A DNA stretch of 64,000 nt from Mikania micrantha (lineage: Eukaryota > Streptophyta > Magnoliopsida > Asterales > Asteraceae). Within the stretch, counting starts at the first letter, position 1. Each line of letters starts with the position of its first letter. The notes under the pieces are model-generated. The model was not told the origin of the DNA. It worked only from the letters and a program-made list of their open reading frames with translations, and ran no database searches. A program made the translations under genes and the position numbers. Positions 34,501 to 44,739 of the stretch are shown here, piece by piece. The DNA lies in NCBI GenBank assembly GCA_009363875.1, contig CM018696.1:91224215-91288214 (forward strand), given 5' to 3'.

Positions 34501-37500
34501 TAAACATAAAAGGAAAAATGAACCAAAAATGCTAAGAAATATTTCATTTGTTTTGAGGGATCTTTTATTTTACAATCTTTCCATCTCACTTCAGTTATTA
34601 AAGACTACAAATGTGGAACAAAGTAAAAAGAAAAACAAAACATTTAGGTTATATTTAAAATTGTATCATGTGATATAAGAGTTGTAAAGAAATCGTTTAA
34701 AGACTTGTATATTTTCTGATACATGATTACAAGAAAAAACAAAACTTATAAGAGAAATACATAAACCAATAAAAGGAAACTAATAAAAAAGAATCAAAAA
34801 ATTATGAGCTGGAAATATGGATGGATCTTTGATTGAGAGTGAATCAAGGAGAGTGAAATATGCACAAGATATTCTCAATACTCCCCCTCAAGGTGGAGCA
34901 TGCAAATTTCGCAAGCCCATCTTGACCAACAAAAACTCAAGTTGTTTGGACCCCAAAGCCTTCGTGAGGAGATCAGCTATTTGTGCTTTTGTGTCAACAT
35001 AGAGGGGTTTGATTTCATGTGATTCGACTCGTTCTTTGACAAAATAGCAGTCCATTTCCACGTGCTTTGTTCGTTCGTGGAAGACCGGGTTATTTGCGAT
35101 ATGTCGAGCTGCATTGTTGTCACAATAGAGTGGGGTGGAGTCATGTTGTTTCGTTTCCAGCCCCTCTAACAACCAACGCATCCACAGAATCTCGCTAGTA
35201 GCGTTTGCCATTGCACGATATTCGGCTTCAGCTGAAGAACGTGAGACAACTGACTGCTTCTTTGATTTCCATGAAATGGGAGCTCCCCCTAACAACAGAA
35301 CATACCCCGTTCTTGATCTTCGTGTAAGCGAGCAACCCATCCAATCCGCATCACAATAAGCTACCAAATCTGTGCCTCCTTCTTTTGGAAAAAAAATACC
35401 CTGACCCGTCGTTGCCTTTAGATAGCGAAGGACTCTCATGGCAGCATCCATGTGTCTCTGTCGAGGGTCCGAGACGAATTGGCTTAGTACATTTACCGAG
35501 TAGGCAAGATCCGGTCTAGTGGCTTGGAGATAGAGTAATCGGCCGACCAACCTTCGGTACTTACTAGCATCGACACGAACATCCTCTTCTCCTTTATCAA
35601 GCTTTATGTTCGGTTCCATAGGAAAGCTGCATGGTCTACATCCTAGCATTCCACTGTCCTCTAGGATGTCCAAGGTGTATTTTCGTTGACTTAGAACCAT
35701 CCCGTCTTTAGTTCGTGCGGCTTCTATTCCGAGGAAATACTTTAGCGGCCCGAGATCTTTTATGCTAAATTTGTCGTTTAAAAAAGTCTTTGTTTCTTTG
35801 ATTTTATCTTCATTATTTCCTGCCATAATGACGTCGTCCACATATATGAGGGCGGTGACAAAGACTTTCCCTTCCTTATAGATGAAGAGTGAGTGATCCG
35901 CAGCGGATTGTTTGTAATTGAGTTGTACGAGGGCCGATGTAAATTTTTGATACCAATTCCTCGAGGCCTGTTTCAACCCATATAGTGACTTCCTTAACCG
36001 ACACACCTTTTTCCCTCCCCCTTTGTCGTAGCCTTGTGGTATCCGCATGTATACTTCTTCATGCAAGAACGCATTATTTACGTCAAGTTGATGAATGCTC
36101 CATTCCCTTTTTATGGCAACGGCAATGAGACTTCTTACGGTCACCAACTTTGCCACTGGTGCAAACGTGTCGTGATAATCAACACCTTCCATTTGAGTGT
36201 ACCCTTTGGCGACGAGTCTTGCCTTGTATCTCTCAACTTCACCATTTGGTTTAAACTTTGTTTTGTATACCCACTTGGAGTCTATTACTCGTTTCCCACT
36301 AGGAAGATCTTCTATGGTCCAAGTTCCATTTTCCTCAAGAGCCTTTATCTCACTTTGCATGGCATCCCTCCAATGTTGGTCCTGCACGGCTTGTTTGAAG
36401 CTTTTTTGGCTCATCATTTTCGGTGATGGCCGCAAGAAAGGCTTTATGAGATTTTGAAAAATGTTCATAAGAAACAAAGTTAGCTATGGGACATACCGTT
36501 GAGGATTCTTGATCGGAGGTGGGGGACGCATGGTCCATGGATGGGGGAAGCTTCACATCATAATCCTTGACCGACACACCTTTTTCCCTCCCCCTTTGTC
36601 GTAGCCTTGTGGTATCCGCATGTATACTTCTTCATGCAAGAACGCATTATTTACGTCAAGTTGATGAATGCTCCATTCCCTTTTTATGGCAACGGCAATG
36701 AGACTTCTTACGGTCACCAACTTTGCCACTGGTGCAAACGTGTCGTGATAATCAACACCTTCCATTTGAGTGTACCCTTTGGCGACGAGTCTTGCCTTGT
36801 ATCTCTCAACTTCACCATTTGGTTTAAACTTTGTTTTGTATACCCACTTGGAGTCTATTACTCGTTTCCCACTAGGAAGATCTTCTATGGTCCAAGTTCC
36901 ATTTTCCTCAAGAGCCTTTATCTCACTTTGCATGGCATCCCTCCAATGTTGGTCCTGCACGGCTTGTTTGAAGCTTTTTTGGCTCATCATTTTCGGTGAT
37001 GGCCGCAAGAAAGGCTTTATGAGATTTTGAAAAATGTTCATAAGAAACAAAGTTAGCTATGGGACATACCGTTGAGGATTCTTGATCGGAGGTGGGGGAC
37101 GCATGGTCCATGGATGGGGGAAGCTTCACATCATAATCCTTGAGGTGTGCAGGTCTAGTTCTAGTCCGTTTCTCTCTGCCTTGTGCAATATTTTCATTAT
37201 TTTGACTTTGGGCTTCATCAACAGGAGGTTCACTTGGCATTTGTGATGGAGGAAAAATATACGGTTCCTCATGAATTAGCCCGGTATTATTGTATTGGTT
37301 CAATTCATCAAGTTCCTCTTCTTCATTCAGATGGGTTTCTGGACTATTTAACTTCAAATCATCAACACTTGTTGTGATGGGTTCATTGGGCCCATCTTTT
37401 TCATTCATAAAGGTTGTGAACACGTCCTCCCCTTCATGTTTGTGTTGATCGAATTTTGTGACAAATGGAAAAATTTTCTCAGCAAACCTTACATCTCTTG

Positions 37501-40500
37501 ATGTGATGATCTTGCCATTACTTGGATCATAGATTTTGTACCCTTTTGTTCCATTAGGATACCCTATGAAAACGCCCGGTCTACCCCTTATCTCGAATTT
37601 GTCTCCATTTGTTTCATTGCTTCGATAATATGCCAAGCAACCTAAAACCCTCATGTGATCATAGCTTGGTTTCTCACCATATAGTATCTCATATGGAGTT
37701 TTGTTTTTAATGACTTCTGAGGGTAACCTATTTATGATGTATGTAGCGGTTAAGATACATTCTCCCCAAAATCTTTTCGGAAGACTCGCCTCAAACATAA
37801 GAGCACGTGCCGTGTTAAGCAAGTGCCTATGTTTTCTTTCTACGACTCCATTTTGTTGGGGAGTATGTGGACACGTTGTTTCCAACATAATTCCTTGTTC
37901 TTCATAAAAATTGATCATTTGGTTGGAAATGAATTCACCACCATTATCGCACCTTATTCTTTTTATGTTCTTTTCAAATTGTGTTTTGACCATCTTGTAA
38001 AAATGAATTAGACACATGCCTGCTTCAAATTTATGTTTGAGAAGGTAGACCCAGACGGTTCTACTATAATCATCAACTATTGTCAAAAAATAGTTGGCTT
38101 TTGTAAACGAGGGTATACGGTACCTACCCCATATATCACAATGAATGAGGTCAAAACAAGCGTTTGTTTTACTCGTGCTAGTAGGAAAAGGCAATTTCGT
38201 AAATTTTGATTTCATGCAAGAATCACAAACATTGTTATTGTTTTTAAATGAAAAATTGCTAAGAAAATTTATTTGTGATAACTTCTCATCACCCGCATGT
38301 CCGAGCCGTTTATGCCACAAATCACTAGTCACCATCATAGCCTTCCTTTTAGTCCCAAGCATCCCCATTTGATATAGACCATTTTTGCACCTACCCGCTC
38401 CAATCAATTTCCTCGAATGCAAGCCCTGCATAACAAAGAAATCGGGAAAAAATGTCACGGTACAATTCAAATCTTTTGTGAGCTTGCTCACAGACAAAAG
38501 ATTGAAAGTGAATTTTGGGACGTGCAACACATTTTGCACCCTTGCTCCATTTGGCAAGATGTGACTTCCCTTTCCTTCAACCTGTACGTTTTCACCATTA
38601 GGAATGATTACAGGTGGCTCGTTTCTGGATTCGGTTCTATTCTCAAGAGCATCGATCCTGTAAGTAATGAATTCCGTACATCCGGAATCCATTATCCACT
38701 CGTCATTATGTCTAAACTTACCCGCCATGTTTGCGGTTCGAGGAGGCTCAACCTGTGTGGGCTTGTTTTCTGCAGCGAAATGCCTTTGGAATTGCTCGTA
38801 TTGTTCTTTTGTTAAGCTTGCAATCAGGTCCGGTTCTGTCTCCGCACACGCTGCCTTTGGTTTTGCTTTCTCTCGCTTATTTTTCACGTTCCACCATTCC
38901 GGGTAGCCGACTATTTTAAAACACCCATCTCGTGTGTGTCCATCCCTTCCACAATGATCACAGTGTGCGGTGCCCTTGTTTTCTTTCTGGTTAATCCAAC
39001 TTGATAAACCACCCCGTTTCATAGAGGTTTGAAAAGCCATGGTCTCATTCGCAGGTTTCTTTCCCCCGGCTATGGTTCTTTGTTGCTCGTCCTCGGCAAC
39101 AAGGTGATAAGCATTCCCTAGGGATGGGATTGGTTTGGTTGCAAGGATCTGAGTTCTAATGATGGAGAATTCTCCATCTAGACCCATAAGGAACTCATAG
39201 AGTTGTTCTTTTCTCTAAGTTCCCTGAGCGATCTTCCAATACCACAAGTACAACCATTGCATTTACAAATTGGAATGGGTAAAAATGACTGCATCTCATC
39301 CCACAATCCACGCAGTTTCGTGTAGTAGGATGATACCGTCATCCCTTCCTGTTTGGTGTTCGAGATGGTCTGCTTCAATTCATATGCGCGCGGTGCGCTT
39401 TCTTTTCCAAATCTCTCTTTAAGATCCTTCCAGATTTCCGATGCTGAATTGGCATACTTCACACTTCCTCGGATCTCTTTCTCCATGGCTGTAGTGAGCC
39501 ATCCCTTGATCATCGCGTCACATCGCATCCATGCCATATAATCTGCATTACCCATTTCTGGCCTCTTTATAGTTCCATCGATGAAACCTATCTTGTTCTT
39601 GGCAAACAAGAAATTTTCCATCTCTTGGACCCAATCAAGGTAGTTGTTGTCGGTTAACGCATCGTTGACATGCATTTGCCTCGGATAATCGGATGGGTGG
39701 AGATAGTATGGTGAGTTATGGTCCGGGTTAGGACCATCGGTTTTGATGGGTTCTTTGTTCACACCTTCTGCCATATCGCTAAGAAGGTCAAAGAAGTGTA
39801 AGGGTTTTGGGTTTGATCGAGCGTGAAGATCACTGCTCTGATACCATAAAGAAATCGTTTAAAGACTTGTATATTTTCTGATACATGATTACAAGAAAAA
39901 ACAAAACTTATAAGAGAAATACATAAACCAATAAAAGGAAACTAATAAAAAAGAATCAAAAAATTATGAGCTGGAAATATGGATGGATCTTTGATTGAGA
40001 GTGAATCAAGGAGAGTGAAATATGCACAAGATATTCTCAATAAGTTGTAAACTCTTAATTTTAAGAGATTATATCAAACTACTATTATGTCCCCCAAGTA
40101 AGCATTATATAGCAGTATAGATATATATAGGGAAGGTTCAGTTGTTAACTCTTCCTTATTGCGATAACCGAATAACTACATCTTATTACTTTGGGGTCCA
40201 CATTAAAGTAAATATAAATGTGTAGATTTTGGTCTTATTTTTTAATTAATGTAAATGGATACCACATTAATTACATAAATTATAAAAGAAGAAAAAAACA
40301 TACATATTAATATTTACTTTAATGTGGGCCCCAACAAAGATGTGTTAGTTATCGCAATAAGAAATGTTTAACAATTAATCATTCCCATGTATGTATGTGT
40401 GTATGTAGTACGTGTGTGTGTTTGTGTGTGTGTATGTATGAATAAAGTTACACAATTTTGATACCAATAACGTTATTGCAATGTTGAGTTGGAAACACCT

Positions 40501-41310
40501 TCAACATCCACGTGGTAGGTGAGGTGAAAAAATAATATTTTGAGTAAATTACCGAAGTCCACGTGGTTTTCTAGTATTTCACTCTTGGTCTTTCTGTTTT
40601 ATAAATTACACATATGGTCCCAAACTTTAAACGTTTATAATACATATCATCCTTAGGTCACCAAATTACCTCACATACTTAACTAAATTACCCTCACATC
40701 AATTTAGTTTGAGTCTTCCTTTTGTTTAGGACTCCGAGCAAGAATTGTGATCATGTTAGTAATGGCCTATTGGGTCTAACGGTTCAATTATCTGAATTAT
40801 TGAAGTTTAATCTAGATAAAATCTCGAGCAGATAGTTGTTGTTCGCATAATGTGCGTTCAAGTGTGTATCTACTTGTTAGTACACTTGATTTAGAGGTTG
40901 GTGTCAACAATATATATTATATCGGGTAAAATGGACAGGTTGGGTTGAGTTATTGTGTAACGGGTGCGGGTTATGATGTATCTAAGCAAAATCATTTTTG
41001 GTTCAAAATGGGCCACTTTAAAAAAATCAATATAGTTTTAGCTAAAATGAGTTGTAACAAAACAAATAATTTATTTGAATAATTTTTAATGATATTCTCA
41101 TCAAATATATTATTGATAATTATTACCTCTTTTAATTATTATATTCACACAATTTTTAAGTTACTTATCTTAACCTGTATTGTGTTAAGTTGTTACATAT
41201 CTCAACCTATGATATACTTATATGCCATACTTTATCAATTTCAACCCAAAATACAATAATTATTTACTCATATATACCCATTTATTTTCCTATAGGTCAA
41301 GATTGTCAGA

Positions 41311-41352
<42 letters not shown>

Positions 41353-44281
41353 GATGGTTCAAATGTTAACCCTCCCTTATATCGTTAACCCGTGTTAACC
41401 CGGCATTTTTTGCCCGAATCTTTGTTTTTTTTCATGGTTTTTGTTATACATAAATAGGGGGGTTTCTTTTTTGTGTTTTCGCTAATTCATCACCGTTTAG
41501 AAATTATTTACAAATGTAAGTAACATTTACTTACATTTGTAAATAATTTCTAAACGGTGATGAATTAGCGAAAACACAAAAAAGAAACCCCCCTATTTAT
41601 GTATAACAAAAACCATGAAAAAAAACAAAGATTCGGGCAAAAAATGCCGGGTTAACACGGGTTAACGATATAAGGGAGGGTTAACATTTGAACCATCCCC
41701 TATATATATATAAGAATTAAATATAAATGAGCTTTTGATGAGAATTGTATGAAAAATTTTGTGTCATTGATCAAATTTATAAAAAGTTAGAATCAAGTGG
41801 TCTCTATTTTGCATTTCGAAACTTATGTGAATTGCAGATAGAGGGGTAAAAAATGGACATTGATTGATTTTTTTTTTGTAAACAAAGCAAGTTCCACCAG
41901 TTTTTTTTTTATAATGGAATAACTTTAATCACTTCATTATTTTTTGAAAAAAAATTTTACTGTTGAATAGAGAATTTTATTTTCTTTAATTTGAGTATAA
42001 TATTGATACAGTGATTTTTAATGTTTTTTTATGTGATATGTGATCTTTACACTTGGTTTGTAATAACTATTAGCGCGTGATTATCTGGTTGGTCCTTGAT
42101 TATGTGTTTTAAATGACCTCACGTTATTTTATATGGACCATTATACCCTTACCCATATAGAATGTGGCTCGTTTTATTAGCTTCTTACACTTCTTAGGAT
42201 TTTTCTCCATTGTATATTAAGTACCCATACATACATATACTATCAATTAGGTTTACGTATCACTCTGATTTGTATATTTTTATAACTAGTTGGCACACCC
42301 TCACGTGTTGCCACTTATATTCAACACTTTTGTTCTAGTAGGGAATAAAGCAAAACGAAAACAAAAAAGGAAAAAAATAATGGATAAACATTTGGATTAT
42401 AAAACAAACTATTACGGGTTAAAAGAATAAAAAAGAAAAATATTTACTTGTTAATTGTCGCGTCAATTTAACACCTTTGTTTTTTAAGGGGAAAAAATTA
42501 ATGGAACAAACCTTGGGCAGGGCGGACTCGAACTCAGGTTGCGCAAGAGGAAAGCTTGTTATAGAACCATGTAAAACCAACTCACCTAAAGCCCTTCTGT
42601 TTAAGGTTTGAACACACACATACACACACCCCTAAAGATATGTTGTAGACTACTATTCATATATAAAGTAATTCATTAAAAATACAATGAAATATATAGT
42701 AAATTATCTTATAATGTTAAAAGTACCGTATCATTTCTATAAGTATCATTTCAGTTGGCTATAAAAAGAAAATTTTACTAGTGAAGTTGATGTAATTAGG
42801 GTAAATAATTTCATAATTGACTGATTATGTTGGTAGATAGGGGGATATATGATGTACTTTTAGATAATTTGTTACTATATTTTGTTATAAAAAATATATA
42901 AATTTGTATAGTTAATTTTTTTGATAGTTTTATTTAAGGCCGGTAAGTTAGAACTCTGCATTTCTTTACGAGTTTGAGAGGACTTTATACATTAAACTAA
43001 AAACAAGAATATTTTCTTTTCTTTCATTCCTTACATTGCTTTCATTATTTTTAAATCATAATTGTACTTTTTTTATTGATGAAAATAAAGAACAAGTAAA
43101 TGATCCATACAGTTTCTCATTATAATTTCAGGTGGATCAACTTATTGATCATGTTAATCATTGTTGTACAAGCGAAAAAGCCGTGAATATAGGTGAAATT
43201 GCATTTACAACTTCACTTAATGTTCTCTCAAACCTCATGTTCTCAATGGATATGGCTCAATATGAATCCGAATCATCTAAAGAATTCAAGGAAGCCGTAT
43301 GGACTGTATTGGAAGTTGCAGGAAAGCCAAATTTAGCTGATTTTTTTCCGATTCTTAAACCCTTTGATCCCCAAGGATTGGTACGACATGGAAATGTTTA
43401 CGGTAAGAAGATGTTGACTATCTTTGACAGGATCATAGACCAACGGTTGCAAACTAGATCAAGTTCATCTGCTACGACAAAAACTGACGTGTTGGACTCG
43501 TTGCTTAACGTCAGCCTAAACGAAGAATCTAAGTTCAGTCGAAATGACATGAGATATTTGTTTTATGTAAGTATGGCTAAAGTAATTATGTTTCATGCCA
43601 CCAACAAATAAGATAGTTGATCTCGCTTAGTAGGAATGTATCAAGCATTTTTTCGCTGATTAGTTATTGCAGACTCTATTTGTAGCAGGAACGGATACGA
43701 CATCAAGCACTTTGGAATGGATCATGGCAGAGCTTATTAAAAACCCAGATAAATTGAAAACCGCTCGATCAGAAATCATCAAACTCACAAAAAACAACAA
43801 GAAGGATATTCAAGAACAAGATATATCTCAACTCACTTACCTACAGGCTGTTATAAAAGAAACTCTTCGATTACATCCTCCTGTCCCTTTACTTGTCCCT
43901 CACCAAGCCATACACGACGTAGAGATCCAAGGATTCTTGGTGCCTAAAAACACACAAATCCTTTGTAATGTGTGGGCGATGGGGCGAGACCCAAAAGTTT
44001 GGTCAAATCCAGATAGTTTCATACCAGAGAGGTTTTTAGAAGTCAATATTGATTATAAAGGTCAAGATTTCCAACTCATTCCATTTGGTTCCGGAAGGAG
44101 AATATGTCCTGGATTGAATATGGCGCACAGAATGTTACATATAATGTTAGCTTCTTTGATTCAGAAGTTTGATTGGAAGCTTGAAGGAAACATGAAAGCA
44201 CAAGATATGGATATGAACGAGAAGTTTGGACTAACTTTGCAAAAGAATACACCACTTAAGGCCATTCCACTAAAGCTTTAA
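31544..44281 (+). CDS. cytochrome P450, CYP76B-like with 11-kb intron (CYP-3)
   Basis: Exons 31544-31981, 43132-43566 and 43673-44281 join in phase 0 to give 493 aa, with the same splice positions as the other three genes. Intron 1 is 11,150 bp and holds a complete copia element, hAT and foldback MITEs and SINEs; the other copies have 1.5-2.0 kb. Start: MEYVTLF at 31544 (upstream in-frame codons have no ATG). Motifs: PPGP, WKRLRR, I-helix AGTDTT, ETLRLHPPVP, PERF, heme loop FGSGRRICPG (Cys436). No stops within the exons. Expected to be an ER-bound monooxygenase like its neighbours. A polyadenylation-type AATAAA lies at 44321-44326, and an LTR begins 90 bp after the stop. Exon 1 and exons 2-3 could in principle be remains of two genes, but strand, phase, order and the absence of other exons favour one gene; its expression needs RNA data. 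Confidence 0.8.
32054..32228 (+). mobile_element. 5'-truncated SINE in CYP-3 intron 1
   Basis: GTGGCTTTAATATTAGAGAGGTCACGGG through GTGATCCAAATTG parallels 27820-27975 of the full SINE, with box B altered to GGGTACAAGTTC and box A missing. Confidence 0.75.
32233..32904. other. intronic DNA resembling captured 5' UTR
   Basis: Contains an A-run (about 32351-32370) and a purine-rich GAGAGAG/GCCCTAGC stretch (32590-32760) that on the minus strand looks like a plant 5' UTR (CTCTCTCTTAG, GCTAGGGCTCG). No ORF of note. Could be gene-derived filler in a transposon; not resolved. Confidence 0.35.
32913..33210. mobile_element. hAT-type MITE (298 bp)
   Basis: Perfect 8-bp duplication CGTCCGCC (32905-32912, 33211-33218). 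Termini TAGAAGTGCGCAAAACGG and, inverted, TAGAGGTGGGCAAAAAAACC, the usual plant hAT end. The interior is dense in GGTTCCGGTTT-type subterminal motifs. Confidence 0.92.
33315..33612. mobile_element. hairpin element (arms about 130 bp)
   Basis: Left arm AACCAGAAGAAGATATTCAAAA ... CATGAGCATGATTAGCAGCA and right arm CTGCTGCTAATCATGCTCATG ... GAATATCATCTTCTGGTTTT are inverted matches with few mismatches; the loop (about 33445-33475) repeats AGATTTACAGTAACGAAACAG from the arm. Consistent with a MITE or an inverted-duplication small-RNA precursor. Confidence 0.6.
33617..34679. other. intron sequence, nothing recognised
   Basis: AT-rich part of CYP-3 intron 1. Short frames only; no exon-like P450 similarity on either strand. 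Confidence 0.6.
34685..34880 (-). repeat. copia 3' LTR (196 bp)
   Basis: Matches 39847-40042 base for base by eye. Followed inward by the purine tract CCACCTTGAGGGGGAG on the minus strand. Confidence 0.93.
34888..36477 (-). pseudogene. copia reverse transcriptase-RNase H (529 codons)
   Basis: Continues the polyprotein: RT opening WRDAMQSEIKALEENGTW, KARLVAKGYTQMEGVDY, QLDVNNAFLHEEVYM, SLYGLKQASRNWYQ, catalytic LIYVDDVIM, KDLGPLKYFLGIE; RNase H with YCDADWMGC, SRSSAEAEYRAM, LYCDNNAARHIANN and HTKHVEMD-like DCYFVKE. Intact from the RT start to the end, so the catalytic YVDD is kept. Its link to the upstream frame is broken by the A-run base and by the duplication upstream. Confidence 0.92.
35998..37143 (-). 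repeat. 573-bp tandem duplication in copia RT
   Basis: 35998-36570 and 36571-37143 are identical by eye. The unit covers the end of the integrase-RT linker and the first half of RT (to GGKKVCR). 573 is 191 codons, so the frame itself is not shifted, but the polymerase would carry an extra fingers segment. Both copies share the same extra A, so that base change came first. Confidence 0.95.
36923..39187 (-). pseudogene. copia gag end, protease, integrase (754 codons)
   Basis: In order: end of gag; zinc knuckle CDHCGRDGHTRDGC (about residues 75-88); protease with WIMDSGCTEF; LWHKRLGHAG and CDSCMKSK zinc-binding pairs; integrase core with HCDIWGRY, RCDNGGEF and NGVVERKHR carrying the D, D and E; C-terminal GCLAYY and FIGYPNGTKGYKIYDP. 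The frame ends in a spurious tail after AAITENDEPK because of one extra base in an A-run (T-run ending about 36980). All catalytic residues visible are intact. Confidence 0.92.
39178..39774 (-). pseudogene. copia gag, 5' part (198 codons)
   Basis: Starts at an ATG 72 bp inside the PBS. Contains the copia gag capsid signature (HPSDYPRQMHVNDALTDNN, WLTTAMEKEI, YELKQTISNTKQEGMTVSSYY). The frame closes early because of one extra base in an A-run (T-run at 39209-39212 on the + strand); gag then continues in the next frame at 39187. Structural protein of the virus-like particle. Confidence 0.9.
39847..40042 (-). repeat. copia 5' LTR (196 bp)
   Basis: Identical by eye to 34685-34880. Followed on the minus strand by the tRNA primer-binding site at 39846-39835. 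TSD copy AGTTG at 40043-40047. Confidence 0.93.
40129..40387. mobile_element. hairpin MITE, family B copy 2
   Basis: Left GGGAAGGTTCAGTTGTTAAC ... TTATTGCGATAACCGAATAAC ... CCACATTAAAGTAAATAT pairs with right ATTTACTTTAATGTGGGCCC ... AGTTATCGCAATAAGAA ... GTTTAACAATTAATCATTCCC. Flanked by TA-rich DNA. Same family as 4500-4756. Confidence 0.7.
40388..40441. repeat. (TG)n/(TATG)n microsatellite
   Basis: ATGTATGTATGTGTGTATG and GTGTGTGTGTTTGTGTGTGTG runs within CYP-3 intron 1. Confidence 0.85.
40443..41310. other. intron sequence, nothing recognised
   Basis: AT-rich CYP-3 intron 1; no ORF, exon or repeat with defined ends seen. Confidence 0.5.
41340..41710. mobile_element. perfect foldback MITE, 184-bp arms
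   Basis: 41340-41523 and 41527-41710 appear to be exact reverse complements around a 3-base centre. Ends TATATAGGGGATGGTTCAAA / TTTGAACCATCCCCTATATA in TA-repeat DNA (TA target likely). Internal TTCATCACCGTTTAGAAA matches family A copies at 1880 and 4775. A transcript would form one long hairpin. Confidence 0.9.
41711..42484. other. intron sequence, nothing recognised
   Basis: AT-rich CYP-3 intron 1 without recognisable coding or structured repeat. Confidence 0.5.
42485..42612 (-). mobile_element. tRNA-derived SINE, minus strand
   Basis: On the minus strand: box A-like TAGGTGAGTTGG, box B AGTTCGAGTCC, 45-50 bases apart. TTTAAGG-like short repeats flank it (about 42483 and 42600). Duplication weak. 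Confidence 0.6.
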
Positions 44282-44739
44282 ATGGTTTTTAGATAAGTAT
44301 AAGTGTGTTACACAAATTAAAATAAAAGGTATTCATATAATTATATTTTACTTACCATTTATAAAACTTCTGTGGCAACCCGTAAGATCCAGGTCAGTAA
44401 CAACTTTCAAATTTAATATTAATTAAATGTTTATTCCTACGTGGCACTTTATTTAGACACATATAGTGTGACATGTGGCACATGAGTCCAAACACAAATA
44501 GTTTCGAAACAGTAATTGGGGGAATTACCAGAATCACAGACACGAATTTGAATCACAAACATTGGTGAATTAACAAATTTATAATTCAAACATACAACTA
44601 TAATCTATACGTGAATTTGTGATGAAATAGATTGAAACGTCTAAATAAAAACAATAACGAATCAAAAGTAAGAAAAACCAAACAAAATAAGACAAATAAA
44701 CAATCAAAACTGAAAACCCTTCGTGGTACGCAAAGCATT

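Larger units (their letters stand above)
34685..40042 (-). mobile_element. young Ty1/copia element in CYP-3 intron 1
   Basis: A 5358-bp element on the minus strand, antisense to CYP-3. LTRs at 34685-34880 and 39847-40042 (196 bp each) look identical; TSD AGTTG at 34680-34684 and 40043-40047. PBS TGGTATCAGAGC (complement of 39835-39846, initiator-Met tRNA type) and a purine tract complementary to 34881-34896. Gag, zinc knuckle, protease, integrase, RT and RNase H are all present, but there are two one-base frame breaks and a 573-bp tandem duplication in the RT. LTR ends are TATTGAG...CTTTA rather than TG...CA. Short LTRs and gag type suggest the Ale/Retrofit side of copia (tentative). Confidence 0.93.

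Noticed and set aside
39178..39215. Programmed +1 frameshift between the two copia gag frames
   Set aside because: The break is inside gag, before the zinc knuckle, at a homopolymer. Plant copia elements usually use one frame, and a second A-run break occurs in pol, so mutation or sequence error is more likely.
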